DNA from: Streptomyces sp. 130
GTDB taxonomy: Bacteria > Actinomycetota > Actinomycetes > Streptomycetales > Streptomycetaceae
DNA: 64,000 bases
Reading direction: 5' to 3'
NCBI RefSeq assembly: GCF_007096885.1
Contig: NZ_VJNO01000025.1
Span: 1-64,000 of the forward strand
The position numbers were made by a program, and so were the translations under genes. The notes below the pieces were generated by a model. That model was not told the DNA's origin and did no database searches. It was given only the letters and a program-made list of their open reading frames with translations. How positions within the stretch are numbered: position 1 is the first letter of the stretch; each line of letters opens with the position of its first letter. Positions 16,815 through 24,462 of this stretch are shown one piece after another.

Positions 16815-17867
16815 ATGCACGACGCGCTCACCGGCCTGCTGGCGCGGCGCACGGTGGCCGAGCACGAGACCTGGCGGTCTCTGTGGGACCGGCTCGGCGA
16901 CGGCACGCTCCCCAGGGAGCAGGCCGTCGCCCTGCTGGCCTCGCTGACCACCCGGCTGCCCGACCCCGCGACGCTCGCCGCCCTGCACGGCACCCTCCTG
17001 GAACGGCGCCCCGCGCGCCCCGGGCCCGCCTGGCCCGCGACCGTCAACGTCGTGGGCACCGGGGGCGGGCCCGCCACCTTCAACGTCTCCACCGCGGCGG
17101 CCTTCGTCGCCGCCGCCGCCGGGGTGCGTGTCGTCAAGTCCGGCTCCCGGGCCTACACCTCCAGCCTCGGCTCCGTCGACCTCCTCGAACGCCTCGGGGT
17201 GCGCCTGACGTCCTCGTACGAGCAGACCGAGGAGCACCTGGAGCGGGACGGGATCGCCTTCACCGGGCCGTTCGTCTACCCGGTCGAGCTCGCCCGGCTC
17301 GCCCGGCTGATCGCGCCGGTCGGCATGAAGCCGTTCGGGCGGTTCCTCAACGCGCTCGGCCCGCTCCTCGCCGATCTGCCGGTCACCGCCCAGGTCACCG
17401 GCGTCTCGCACACCATGCCCCTGGACGACCTGCGCCGCCTCGCCGCCACGGTCACCGGCCGTACGGTGTGGCTGACCAGCAACGACCGGGGCGCCGACGA
17501 ACTCCTCGGCTTCGCCCGCAACACCGTCCACATCGCGCGGGGCGAGGACCAGGTCCTGGAGCCCGGCGCGCTGATCCCGGCCGACGGCGGCTTCGAGGCG
17601 CTGGCCCCCGCGCCCAAGGACGCGGCCACCGACCACTTCCTGGCCGTGCTCGCCGGGCGCGCCCACCCGGCGGCCACCGGCACCGTCCGGCTCAACGCCG
17701 CCGCGCTCGCCCTCGCGGCCGGCCACCACACCACCTGGCACGACGCGCTCGACGCGACGGACGACGCCGTCACCAGCGGGGCCGCCGTGGCCCTGGTCGA
17801 GCGGCTGCGCTCCCGGCGGACCGCGGCGACGGCGGGGGCGACGGCGGGGGCGGTCCGCCGTGGCTGA
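16815..17867 (+). CDS. TrpD-like phosphoribosyltransferase, atypical
   Basis: This 350-residue protein is clearly of the anthranilate phosphoribosyltransferase fold: VGTGGGPATFNVST near residue 80 and KSGSRAYTSSLGS at 108-120 match the glycine-rich PRPP loop and KHGNRxxSSxSGS. The residues that differ matter. The loop is one residue short and lacks the Asp of GTGGD. His and Asn of KHGN are Ser109 and Ser111. The His-Pro pair that packs on anthranilate is replaced by Tyr-Pro. It probably still joins PRPP to an amine, but perhaps not to anthranilate. The ribosome site lies inside the MITE repeat, and the gene overlaps the trpA-like gene by 8 bases. Confidence 0.82.
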   Translation: MHDALTGLLARRTVAEHETWRSLWDRLGDGTLPREQAVALLASLTTRLPDPATLAALHGTLLERRPARPGPAWPATVNVVGTGGGPATFNVSTAAAFVAAAAGVRVVKSGSRAYTSSLGSVDLLERLGVRLTSSYEQTEEHLERDGIAFTGPFVYPVELARLARLIAPVGMKPFGRFLNALGPLLADLPVTAQVTGVSHTMPLDDLRRLAATVTGRTVWLTSNDRGADELLGFARNTVHIARGEDQVLEPGALIPADGGFEALAPAPKDAATDHFLAVLAGRAHPAATGTVRLNAAALALAAGHHTTWHDALDATDDAVTSGAAVALVERLRSRRTAATAGATAGAVRRG

Positions 17868-18696
17868 CTTCTTCACCGGGCGCGGACCCGGCCGGCCCGG
17901 GCTCACGCTGTTCCTCAACGCGGGCGACCCGCCGCTGGCCGAGCTCGCCGAGGTCGTGCACATGCTCGACGAGGAGGGCGTCGACTGCCTCGAACTGGCG
18001 GTGCCCTTCCCGGACTCCTTCACCGACGGGCCGGTCGTACGCCGCTCCGCCCGCCGCGCCCTGGACCGGGGCACCGGCCTGGACGACGTCCTCCGCTTCG
18101 TCGCCCGCGTCCGGCCGGGACTGCGGCGGCTGCGGATCGCGCTGCTCGCCGACTGGAGCCACTCCCTCAAGCACCGGGACCTGGGCGCGGCCGTCAAGGA
18201 CATCACCGCGTCCGGCGCCGACGGCCTCCTGGTGCACGGCCTGCCGCCCCGGCTGCGTGACGCCTACCGCGAGGCGACCGGGGCGGCCGGCACCGCCGTC
18301 GTCACCACCTGCTACCCGACCAGCCCGGAGGAGACCCGGGCCCGGGCGGCCCGCGAGTCCTCCGCGTACGTCTATCTGGTGGCGCACTACGGCCGCAGCG
18401 GCACCGCGCCGCCCGCCGGGCACGCCGCGCTCGCCCCGGTCGTCACCGGGCTGCGGGCCCACACGAACTCCCCGATCGCCGTCGGCTTCGGGGTCAGTAC
18501 GCGCAGCCACGTCGCGGCGGTCGCCGCGAGCGGGGCCGACGCAGCGATCGTCGGCTCCGCGGGCGTGGCCCGCGTGGAGCGGGCCCTCGAAGAGGAGGGC
18601 TCCGCCACCACGGCACTGCGCGACTTCGTCCGGTCGCTCCACCCCGGACCGGACGAGACCAGTACGTCCAACACGCCCATCCGAACAAGGAGTTGA
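17860..18696 (+). CDS. TrpA-like lyase (tryptophan synthase alpha homologue)
   Basis: This 278-residue TIM-barrel protein retains the two catalytic residues of tryptophan synthase alpha: Glu45 in CLELAVPFPD and Asp56 in SFTDGP. The loop 6 region reads YLVAHYGRSG in place of the usual LLSRAGVTG, so the TrpB-contact and closing loop is altered. The family cleaves indole-3-glycerol phosphate to indole and glyceraldehyde 3-phosphate. No trpB is present, so, as in plant BX1/IGL enzymes, free indole or an analogue could be the product (inference). GTG start, overlapping the trpD-like stop by eight bases. Confidence 0.82.
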   Translation: MADFFTGRGPGRPGLTLFLNAGDPPLAELAEVVHMLDEEGVDCLELAVPFPDSFTDGPVVRRSARRALDRGTGLDDVLRFVARVRPGLRRLRIALLADWSHSLKHRDLGAAVKDITASGADGLLVHGLPPRLRDAYREATGAAGTAVVTTCYPTSPEETRARAARESSAYVYLVAHYGRSGTAPPAGHAALAPVVTGLRAHTNSPIAVGFGVSTRSHVAAVAASGADAAIVGSAGVARVERALEEEGSATTALRDFVRSLHPGPDETSTSNTPIRTRS

Positions 18697-18698
18697 CC

Positions 18699-19073
18699 AT
18701 GATCATCCGTGACCTGGAGACCGTCAAGTGCGTCGACTGGGGCAACGGGCTCAGCCGTCGCTTCCTCACCAAGTCCGACGGCGTCGGCTACTCGATCACC
18801 GACACCACGGTGCGCGCCGGCACCAAGTCCCGCCTGGAGTACCGCAACCACCTGGAGTCCTGCTACTGCATCGAGGGCTCCGGCGAGGTGGTCGAGCTCG
18901 ACGGCACCGTGCACCCCATCACGCCGGGCCGGCTGTACTCCCTGAACGAGCACGACGCGCACTACCTCGTCGCCTCCCCGCACGAGGACCTGCGGCTCGT
19001 CTGCGTCTTCACCCCGGCGCTCCAGGGCGACGAGGTGCACAGCCTCGACGCGCACACCTCCTCCGCCTACTGA
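18699..19073 (+). CDS. Orphan EctC-like cupin cyclase
   Basis: This 124-residue protein matches ectoine synthase throughout, from the start MIIRDLE to the C-terminal CVFTPALQGDEVH. The three iron ligands of EctC appear conserved as Glu53 (NHLESCYCIEG), Tyr80 and His88 (LYSLNEHDAH). The substrate strand, usually THIHYKHH, reads SRLEYRNH, so a different ligand is likely. EctA, EctB and EctD are absent, which argues against ectoine production. In this cluster it may perform an analogous dehydrative ring closure. Start ATG 18699 follows AAGGAG and lies just after the trpA-like stop. Confidence 0.85.
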   Translation: MIIRDLETVKCVDWGNGLSRRFLTKSDGVGYSITDTTVRAGTKSRLEYRNHLESCYCIEGSGEVVELDGTVHPITPGRLYSLNEHDAHYLVASPHEDLRLVCVFTPALQGDEVHSLDAHTSSAY

Positions 19074-19108
19074 TCCGCACGGCACCCGCACCTCTGAAAG
19101 GGGTCCCA

Positions 19109-20510
19109 TTGACGTCCTCCCCTCCCTACAAGAGGGCGGGGATTCCTGGCTCACGTTGGCTGGGGACCTGCGGTCCGCCGGCTCTTACACGATCGGCACC
19201 AGCCGGGTTGAGACCAGCCCGGACCAGCATCACGCGCGCGGAGTTCTTGTCCCTGGGAGACACGGCTCCGCACGCGGTGCAGGTGTAGGTACGTTCCGAA
19301 AGGGGAAGTGCGTGCTTGGTTCTCGCTCCGCACGACGCGCAGTCCATGGTGGTGTGCGCGGGATGCACGAGACGCATGTCCCGTGCGTGCTTGCGGCCCA
19401 TCTCGATCAGGGCGGCTTTGGTGGCGCCGATCGCGGCGTCGGCGGCCTTGCGGGCCATGCTGGTCTTCGCCAGGAACTTCGGACGGAAATCCTCCACGGC
19501 GATCGCGTCGTGGTCACGGACCACCGCCTTGGCCCACTTACGGGCCGTGTCCTGCCGCTGCCGGGCCACCTTCTTGTGTACTTTCGCAGCCTGCCGCCGG
19601 GCGGTGCGGTAGCCCTTGGACGCAGCCATGCCCTTGGCGGGGCGGCGGCGGGCCATCATCCGCTGATAACGGCCCAGCTTCCGCGCCGCGCTCTTCCCGT
19701 GTCCGGGGTGGGGCAGGTCGTGTTGGTCGGATGTGGTGGTGGCGGTCTCCTTGACGCCCCAATCCACACCCAGCACACGCCCTGTGGCGGGGAGCGGCTC
19801 GGGTTCGGTGGCGACGACGAACGACGCGTACCAGTGCCCCAGACCGTCCCGGTACACCCGCACCGAGGAAGGAGCGGACGGCAGCTCGCGGGACCACACG
19901 ACCGTCAGAACGATGCCTCCCGCAAGGTGCAGGCGGCCGTCCTTGAGACGGAAGCCGCGCTGGGTGTAGTTCAGCGTGGGCAGCGTGTCCCGCTTGCGCT
20001 TGATGCGGGGCATACCAGCCCGCCGCCTGGCCGGCACCTTCGCCTTAATGTCCTTGACCGCCTTGGCACGGGACTTCGCGAAGTCACGGATGGTCTGCTG
20101 CTGCGGCACCGAAGCACCCGCGCGCAGCCAGGACATCGACTGCCGCGCCTCCGTCAGTAACCTGTCGAGCCGGCCCGGTCCGCACGTGGTCTTCTCAGCC
20201 GCGTCCCGGTTCGCGGCGTGGACCTTGCGGGACATCGCCACGCACTCGTTCCACACCCACCGACACCGCGCCCATCCGCCTCAAGACCCGCCCGCGCGGA
20301 CGCCGACACACGCAGCCGATAGGTGTACCGGGCAGGCCCGGACCCCCGCTCGACCGCTGCCTTCGTCGCCATGATCCGCAACCTACCAACCCCCACTGAC
20401 AACGAAAGAGAGTGCAGGTAAGAACCAATGCGCAGCGAACTCCGCCGTTTCGCGGCTCCGCCCCAAGGCCCCATTCCTCCCCGCCCTGAAGCACGGAGCC
20501 TCCTGGGAGA
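19109..20510 (-). mobile_element. IS200/IS605-type TnpB element (no TnpA)
   Basis: A stand-alone TnpB-type element lies between the ectC-like and dehydrogenase genes. On the minus strand its left end follows TTGAT (20511-20515 read in reverse), identical to the known ISDra2 TnpB target-adjacent motif. Its right end is the hairpin-forming tract around 19113-19143, ending GACGTCAA. Sequence beyond the right end would supply the omega-RNA guide (reading TGGGACCCCTTTCAGAGGTG). No TnpA transposase is present. Boundaries are inferred from these motifs and may be off by a few bases. Confidence 0.6.
19126..20372 (-). pseudogene. tnpB: TnpB RNA-guided nuclease, frameshifted
   Basis: The RuvC-like nuclease region is intact: Asp in GVDWGVK, Glu in IAVEDFRP, a four-Cys zinc finger (CASC...CTAC) and the final Asp in SPRDKNSA. 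The N-terminus is split. ATG at 20372 begins MATKAAVERG and reads YTYRLRV, but the frame shifts near 20271-20276; one added base would restore the usual R-C-R-W-V-W-N-E sequence, which continues in the frame open from 20256 to the stop. An in-frame TTA codon occurs at 20158-20160. It is probably inactive, though a start at GTG 20256 could give a shortened protein. Confidence 0.75.
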
Positions 20511-20516
20511 ATCAAG

Positions 20517-21662
20517 GTGATCCGCTGGAACACCGACCAGGCCGACCTCCGGGCCGGCCTGGCCCGGTGGGGCGAGGCTCTCAGCGCCGACCACATCGCC
20601 CAGGACGAACGAGCGGAGTTCTCCTGGGAGAAGTGGAAACTGGTGCGCCGGTCCGGCATCCTCGCCCTGCCCTTCGCCGAGGAGCACGGCGGCCTGGGCC
20701 AGTCCCTCCTCACCACCATGTACGTCCTGGAAGGGCTCGGCGAGCACTGCCGTGACGCGGGTCTGAACTTCTGCGTCACCACCACGCTCGCCAGCACCGG
20801 CGTCCCCCTCATGCGCTTCGGCACACCCGCGCAGAAGGAGGCCTACCTCCCCCGGATCAGCTCCGGCGAGGCGATCGGCGCCCACGCGATCACCGAATCG
20901 GAGTCCGGCAGCGACGCGATGGCGATGACCACGCGCGCGGAGCGCGACGGCGACGACTTCGTGCTGAACGGCAGCAAGTGCTTCGTCAGCAACGGCCCCG
21001 TCGCCGACGTGTTCGTCGTGTACGCGCGCACCCACCCCGACGGCGGCGCCCTGGGCGTGACCGCGTTCCTCGTGGACCGGGACACCCCGGGCCTGACCGT
21101 CGGCAGGCCCGTCAAGAAGATGGGCCTGCGCACCTCCCCGCTCAGCGAGCTGTACTTCGACGACTGCCGCGTCCCGCGCGACCGGGTCCTCGGCCGGGTG
21201 GGCGGCGGCTTCATCGTCCTCGACCACGTCATGAAGCGGGAGATCCTGCTCTCGTTCATCGTGAACGTGGGGGAGATGCAGCACCGGTTCGACCGCTGCG
21301 TCGAATACGCCCGCACCCGCCGGTCGTTCGGCAAGACGATCGGCTCCTACCAGTCCGTCGCCAACAAGATCGTCGACGCCAAGATCGGTCTGGAGTCGGC
21401 CAGGAAGTGGCTGTACGACACCGCCGAGCGCCTGGAGGACGGCGAGGACGTCACCGAGGACCTGGCCATCGCCAAGCTGATCACCAGCGAGGCCAACCTC
21501 GCCGGCTCGCTGACCGCCGTCCAGGTCTTCGGCGGCCACGGCTACATGAGCGAGTACGGGCTGGAGATCGACGTCCGCAACGCCGTGGGCGGCACGATCT
21601 ACTCGGGCAGCAACGAGATCCAGTACAACCGCATCGCGTCCAAGCTGGGCCTGGGCCGATGA
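20517..21662 (+). CDS. Acyl-CoA dehydrogenase-like, resembling prolyl-carrier dehydrogenases
   Basis: This 381-residue flavoprotein has the acyl-CoA dehydrogenase landmarks ITESESGSDA near residue 125, FVLNGSKCFVSNG near 148 and RRSFGKTIG near 268. The usual catalytic Glu in YEGTxxIQ is Ser363 (IYSGSNEIQ). Instead Glu242 in VMKREILL aligns with the isovaleryl-CoA dehydrogenase position, which is also the arrangement of enzymes oxidising proline to pyrrole on carrier proteins (PltE, RedW, CloN3). Start is GTG, with GGGAG seven bases upstream. That site lies at the end of the inserted TnpB element. It is coupled by ATGA to the trpF-like gene. Confidence 0.82.
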   Translation: MIRWNTDQADLRAGLARWGEALSADHIAQDERAEFSWEKWKLVRRSGILALPFAEEHGGLGQSLLTTMYVLEGLGEHCRDAGLNFCVTTTLASTGVPLMRFGTPAQKEAYLPRISSGEAIGAHAITESESGSDAMAMTTRAERDGDDFVLNGSKCFVSNGPVADVFVVYARTHPDGGALGVTAFLVDRDTPGLTVGRPVKKMGLRTSPLSELYFDDCRVPRDRVLGRVGGGFIVLDHVMKREILLSFIVNVGEMQHRFDRCVEYARTRRSFGKTIGSYQSVANKIVDAKIGLESARKWLYDTAERLEDGEDVTEDLAIAKLITSEANLAGSLTAVQVFGGHGYMSEYGLEIDVRNAVGGTIYSGSNEIQYNRIASKLGLGR

Positions 21663-22414
21663 CCACCCTCACCCCACCGCTCACCCTCAAGGTCTGCGGC
21701 GCCACCAGCACCCGGGACATCGAGGTGCTGGCCGGTGCCGGAGCCGGACTCGTCGGCCTGTGGCACGGCGTCCCCGGCGGCCCGGCGGACCTGCCCGAGC
21801 ACGAGGTGGCCGCCCTCGCGGCGGCCGTCCGTGCCACCGGCACCCTGCACCCCGTCCTGGTCACCTTCCTCGGCGACCCGGACGCGGTCGCCGGTGTGAT
21901 GCGCCGCACCGGCATCCGCACCGTCCAGCTCCACGCCTACCAGCCGCCCGCCACCGTCCGCGCCCTGCGCACGGCACTGCCCGACGCCGTCATCGTCAAG
22001 GTGCTGCACGTCGCGGACGGCAGCTGCCCGGAACGCCCCCTGATCGGCGCGTACGAACGGGCCGGCACCGACCTCTTCCTCATCGACGCCACCACCGCCG
22101 ACGGCCGCGTCGGCTCCACCGGGCAGCGCCTGGACGAGGACACCGTCCTCCGGCTCGCCGAACGGTTCACCCTGCCGTTCTGGCTCGCCGGCGGACTCAC
22201 CCGGACCAACCGGTCCGCGTACGAACGGGTCCTGCGCCACCCCCGGCTGCGCGGCATCGACGTCGACACCGCGGCCCGCGGCGGCGACGGCCGCTTCGGC
22301 GCACCTGAGGTGGCCGGACTGGCCCACGCCTGGGACACCGGGCCCGGCCGGCCGGACCCCCGCACTCCTTCCGCCACGGACACCCCGACCACACGGCCTA
22401 CGGAGCAGCCATGA
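21659..22414 (+). CDS. TrpF-like isomerase, atypical
   Basis: This 251-residue TIM-barrel protein matches phosphoribosylanthranilate isomerase at its two catalytic residues, Cys13 in KVCGAT and Asp143 in LFLIDATT, and at the late GGL segment. The SPRxV motif after strand 2, whose Arg grips the anthranilate carboxylate in canonical TrpF, is absent; the region reads WHGVPGGPADL. The Amadori rearrangement is therefore likely kept while the amine portion may differ. The C-terminus has a ~25-residue Pro/Thr-rich tail. It is coupled by overlaps to the dehydrogenase upstream and the trpC-like gene downstream. Confidence 0.82.
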   Translation: MTTLTPPLTLKVCGATSTRDIEVLAGAGAGLVGLWHGVPGGPADLPEHEVAALAAAVRATGTLHPVLVTFLGDPDAVAGVMRRTGIRTVQLHAYQPPATVRALRTALPDAVIVKVLHVADGSCPERPLIGAYERAGTDLFLIDATTADGRVGSTGQRLDEDTVLRLAERFTLPFWLAGGLTRTNRSAYERVLRHPRLRGIDVDTAARGGDGRFGAPEVAGLAHAWDTGPGRPDPRTPSATDTPTTRPTEQP

Positions 22415-23127
22415 GCCTTCCCTTCATCGAGTCCCTGCTGTCGGCCCCGCAGCCCCTGGTGATGGAGGTCAAGCGGCGCGACGCGTTCGGCTTCGACCTC
22501 ATCTCCGGCCACACCCCCGCAGAGATCGTCACCGCCTACGAGAAGGCCGGGGCGCCCTGCATCTCGGTCGTCACGGGACGCTGGTTCGGCGGCACCCGCG
22601 AACTGCTCCGCGATGTCGCCCGGCTGACCGAACTCCCCCTCCTCCAGAAGGACTTCATCACCCGCAAGGACCAGCTGGAGACCGCCCGGGAGCTCGGCGC
22701 CTCGGCCGTCCTGCTCACCGCGGGCCTGCTGTCCGCGTCCGCGCTGCGCGGTCTCACCGTCGCGGCGCTCAGCGCGGGCCTGACCCCCTTCGTCGAGGCC
22801 ACCACCGAGGCCGAGATCGAGGCCGTGCCGCACGCCGACGAGTGCGTCATCGCCGTCAACAACAAGGACATCAAGACCCGCGAGCGCGACCGGGGCGACC
22901 TGGCCCGCAGCTTCGAGCTGCTGCCCGCCCTGCACGCGAGCGGCACCCCCTGCCCGGTGAGCGCCAGCGCCATCGACAGCCCGCAGACGGCGGCCCGGCT
23001 GCTCGACGCCGGCTTCAAGGGCCTCCTCGTCGGCACCGCCCTGCTGCGCAGCGGCGACCCCGGCGAGTGGCTGCGTACGCTGGAGAGCAGCCGGCGCTCC
23101 CCGCGGCCGGCCCTCCATCCGTCGTGA
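22411..23127 (+). CDS. TrpC-like indole-glycerol-phosphate synthase homologue
   Basis: This 238-residue TIM-barrel protein keeps most indole-3-glycerol-phosphate synthase residues: Glu19/Lys21 in VMEVKR, Lys80 in LLQKDF, Glu129 in FVEATT, Asn150 in AVNNKD and Ser184 in VSASA. It is shorter than usual by about 25-30 residues at the N-terminus, where the family's extra helix lies. It also lacks the SPSKG stretch after EVK (RRDAFG here) and has Lys152 where Arg is usual. Ring closure seems likely, with altered binding of the aromatic part. It ends the plus-strand operon and is followed by a perfect palindromic terminator. Confidence 0.8.
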   Translation: MSLPFIESLLSAPQPLVMEVKRRDAFGFDLISGHTPAEIVTAYEKAGAPCISVVTGRWFGGTRELLRDVARLTELPLLQKDFITRKDQLETARELGASAVLLTAGLLSASALRGLTVAALSAGLTPFVEATTEAEIEAVPHADECVIAVNNKDIKTRERDRGDLARSFELLPALHASGTPCPVSASAIDSPQTAARLLDAGFKGLLVGTALLRSGDPGEWLRTLESSRRSPRPALHPS

Positions 23128-23141
23128 GGGTCCGCACCGCA

Positions 23142-23173
23142 CGAAGGGGCTCCGTGGCCACGGAGCCCCTTCG
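23142..23173. terminator. Perfect 32-bp palindromic terminator
   Basis: CGAAGGGGCTCCGTGG is followed at once by its exact complement, with no unpaired bases by sequence. It lies between the convergent trpC-like and DUF6875 genes and serves both. Confidence 0.8.
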
Positions 23174-23185
23174 CCTTGTCCGCCC

Positions 23186-23821
23186 TCAGGACACGACGCG
23201 GTTGACCAGCTGGTCGCGCACCCGCGCCGGGATGCCGGGGGCGAACCGGCGCAGATAGTGGTCGATGTGCCGGTCCGCGCCGACCAGGAACGGCAGGTCG
23301 AAGACCAGCAGCCGCCGCACCGCGAGCAGCGGCACCGGCGAGCGCAGCGGCGCGAAGTCCTCGTTCCACAGCCCCGGCTCGGCGCACAGCGGATGGAACT
23401 GGCCGATCATCAGCCCCTGGGCCACGAAGTCGTCCTTCGCGTCCGCCTGCAGCAGGTCCAGGTCCGCCGGGTCCGCGTGGTCCAGGTCCGGAAGCACCAT
23501 CAGCACGGTGAGGAGTTCCCGCTCGTCCTCCGCCAGCTCCGACGCGAGCCGTTCGTACCAGGTGCGCAGCGCCTCCACGGCACCGGGCAGCGCGGCCGGG
23601 GTGCTCTGCGCGGGCACGGCGAGCAGGAACCGGCCGGCGCGCAGCGAGGGCTGGGTGTACGGGCACACCGGGCCGCTGCGGCCCAGCTCGGGATGGCCCG
23701 ACACCAGGAAGGTCCGGCTCCACTCCAGCACCTCGCGCAGCGGCCGGAGCTGCCCGTCCGGCACCAGGCCCCGGTCCACCTGACCCGGCGTGTAGATCTG
23801 CAGCCGGCTGTCGCCCCTCAT
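23186..23821 (-). CDS. DUF6875-like protein
   Basis: This 211-residue protein of unknown function has features I associate with DUF6875: SGPVCPYTQPSL near residue 49, GLMIGQFHPLC near 140, and FRSPVPLL-like and DLPFL segments near 160-180. It has no signal peptide or membrane segment. The family turns up in actinobacterial biosynthetic clusters without an assigned activity. The start overlaps the GNAT stop by ATGA, so it is the last gene of a three-gene minus-strand operon with the acetyltransferase and the PLP decarboxylase. Confidence 0.65.
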   Translation of the reverse strand: MRGDSRLQIYTPGQVDRGLVPDGQLRPLREVLEWSRTFLVSGHPELGRSGPVCPYTQPSLRAGRFLLAVPAQSTPAALPGAVEALRTWYERLASELAEDERELLTVLMVLPDLDHADPADLDLLQADAKDDFVAQGLMIGQFHPLCAEPGLWNEDFAPLRSPVPLLAVRRLLVFDLPFLVGADRHIDHYLRRFAPGIPARVRDQLVNRVVS

Positions 23822-24462
23822 CGCGGCTCCCGCCACATCGGCCGCAGGCGCGGCCCGCCGTCCGGCAGCACGATGTCCTCGCCCGACCGGACGAAGCCCT
23901 GCCCCCGCGCCGACGCCTCGCCGCCGGGCGAGCTGGCCTCCGCATAGGCCCCGCACCCCGCCGCGTCGGCCTCCCGCAGCATGCCGGAGATGAGGGCGCC
24001 GAGCAGCCCCCGGCCGCGCGCGCCGCCGCGCACCGCGCCGAACGACGCGTAGTAGTGCGGCCGGGCCGGGTGCCGGGACGCCTGGAGCTCGGCGATCAGC
24101 GCCAGTGACGCGGCCTCGCGGACACCGAGGACGTCCTCGAAGCGCACGGCGAACTCCTCGCCCCGCGCCTCCAGCTCGGCCTGGGCGCCCGGCGGCGTCC
24201 ACAGCAGCACGGCGTCCAGGTCCGGGGTGCAGGTCACCGCGTCGTACGCGAACGACATGTCGAGGAACACCCCGAACAGGGCGGGCAGCACCCGCGCCCT
24301 GCGCCCGGGGTCCGGGGTGATCCAGCGGGTGAGCGGGTCGTCGTGGAACGCGTCCGCCAGCAGCGCCGCGAGGGCGCCGGCCTCGGCCCGCCGGGCGCGC
24401 CGCAGGGCCGGCCGGGGTGCCGCCGGCAAGGGCGGCGGCGGGAACGTGGACAGGTGGGTCAC
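23818..24462 (-). CDS. GNAT-family N-acetyltransferase
   Basis: This 214-residue protein has the acetyl-CoA binding loop GGARGRGLLGALI (an RxxGxG-type motif) near residue 143 and a typical GNAT C-terminus. Start GTG 24462 is fixed by GGAGGAG six bases upstream and by a GTGA overlap with the decarboxylase stop; a much longer open frame upstream is a shadow. It probably acetylates an amine, most simply the product of the coupled decarboxylase (inference). The opening segment is Pro-rich. Confidence 0.8.
   Translation of the reverse strand: MTHLSTFPPPPLPAAPRPALRRARRAEAGALAALLADAFHDDPLTRWITPDPGRRARVLPALFGVFLDMSFAYDAVTCTPDLDAVLLWTPPGAQAELEARGEEFAVRFEDVLGVREAASLALIAELQASRHPARPHYYASFGAVRGGARGRGLLGALISGMLREADAAGCGAYAEASSPGGEASARGQGFVRSGEDIVLPDGGPRLRPMWREPR

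Noticed and set aside
18699..19073. Ectoine biosynthesis locus
   Set aside because: EctA, EctB and EctD homologues are absent and the substrate strand of the EctC-like protein is altered. The GNAT at 23818 is not next to it and lacks an EctB partner.
19126..20256. Intact TnpB starting at GTG 20256
   Set aside because: The normal N-terminal sequence is present upstream in another frame, so the gene is frameshifted rather than simply short.
16815..23127. Plain tryptophan biosynthesis operon
   Set aside because: TrpE, TrpG and TrpB are absent, genes are interleaved with cluster enzymes, and several anthranilate contacts appear changed.
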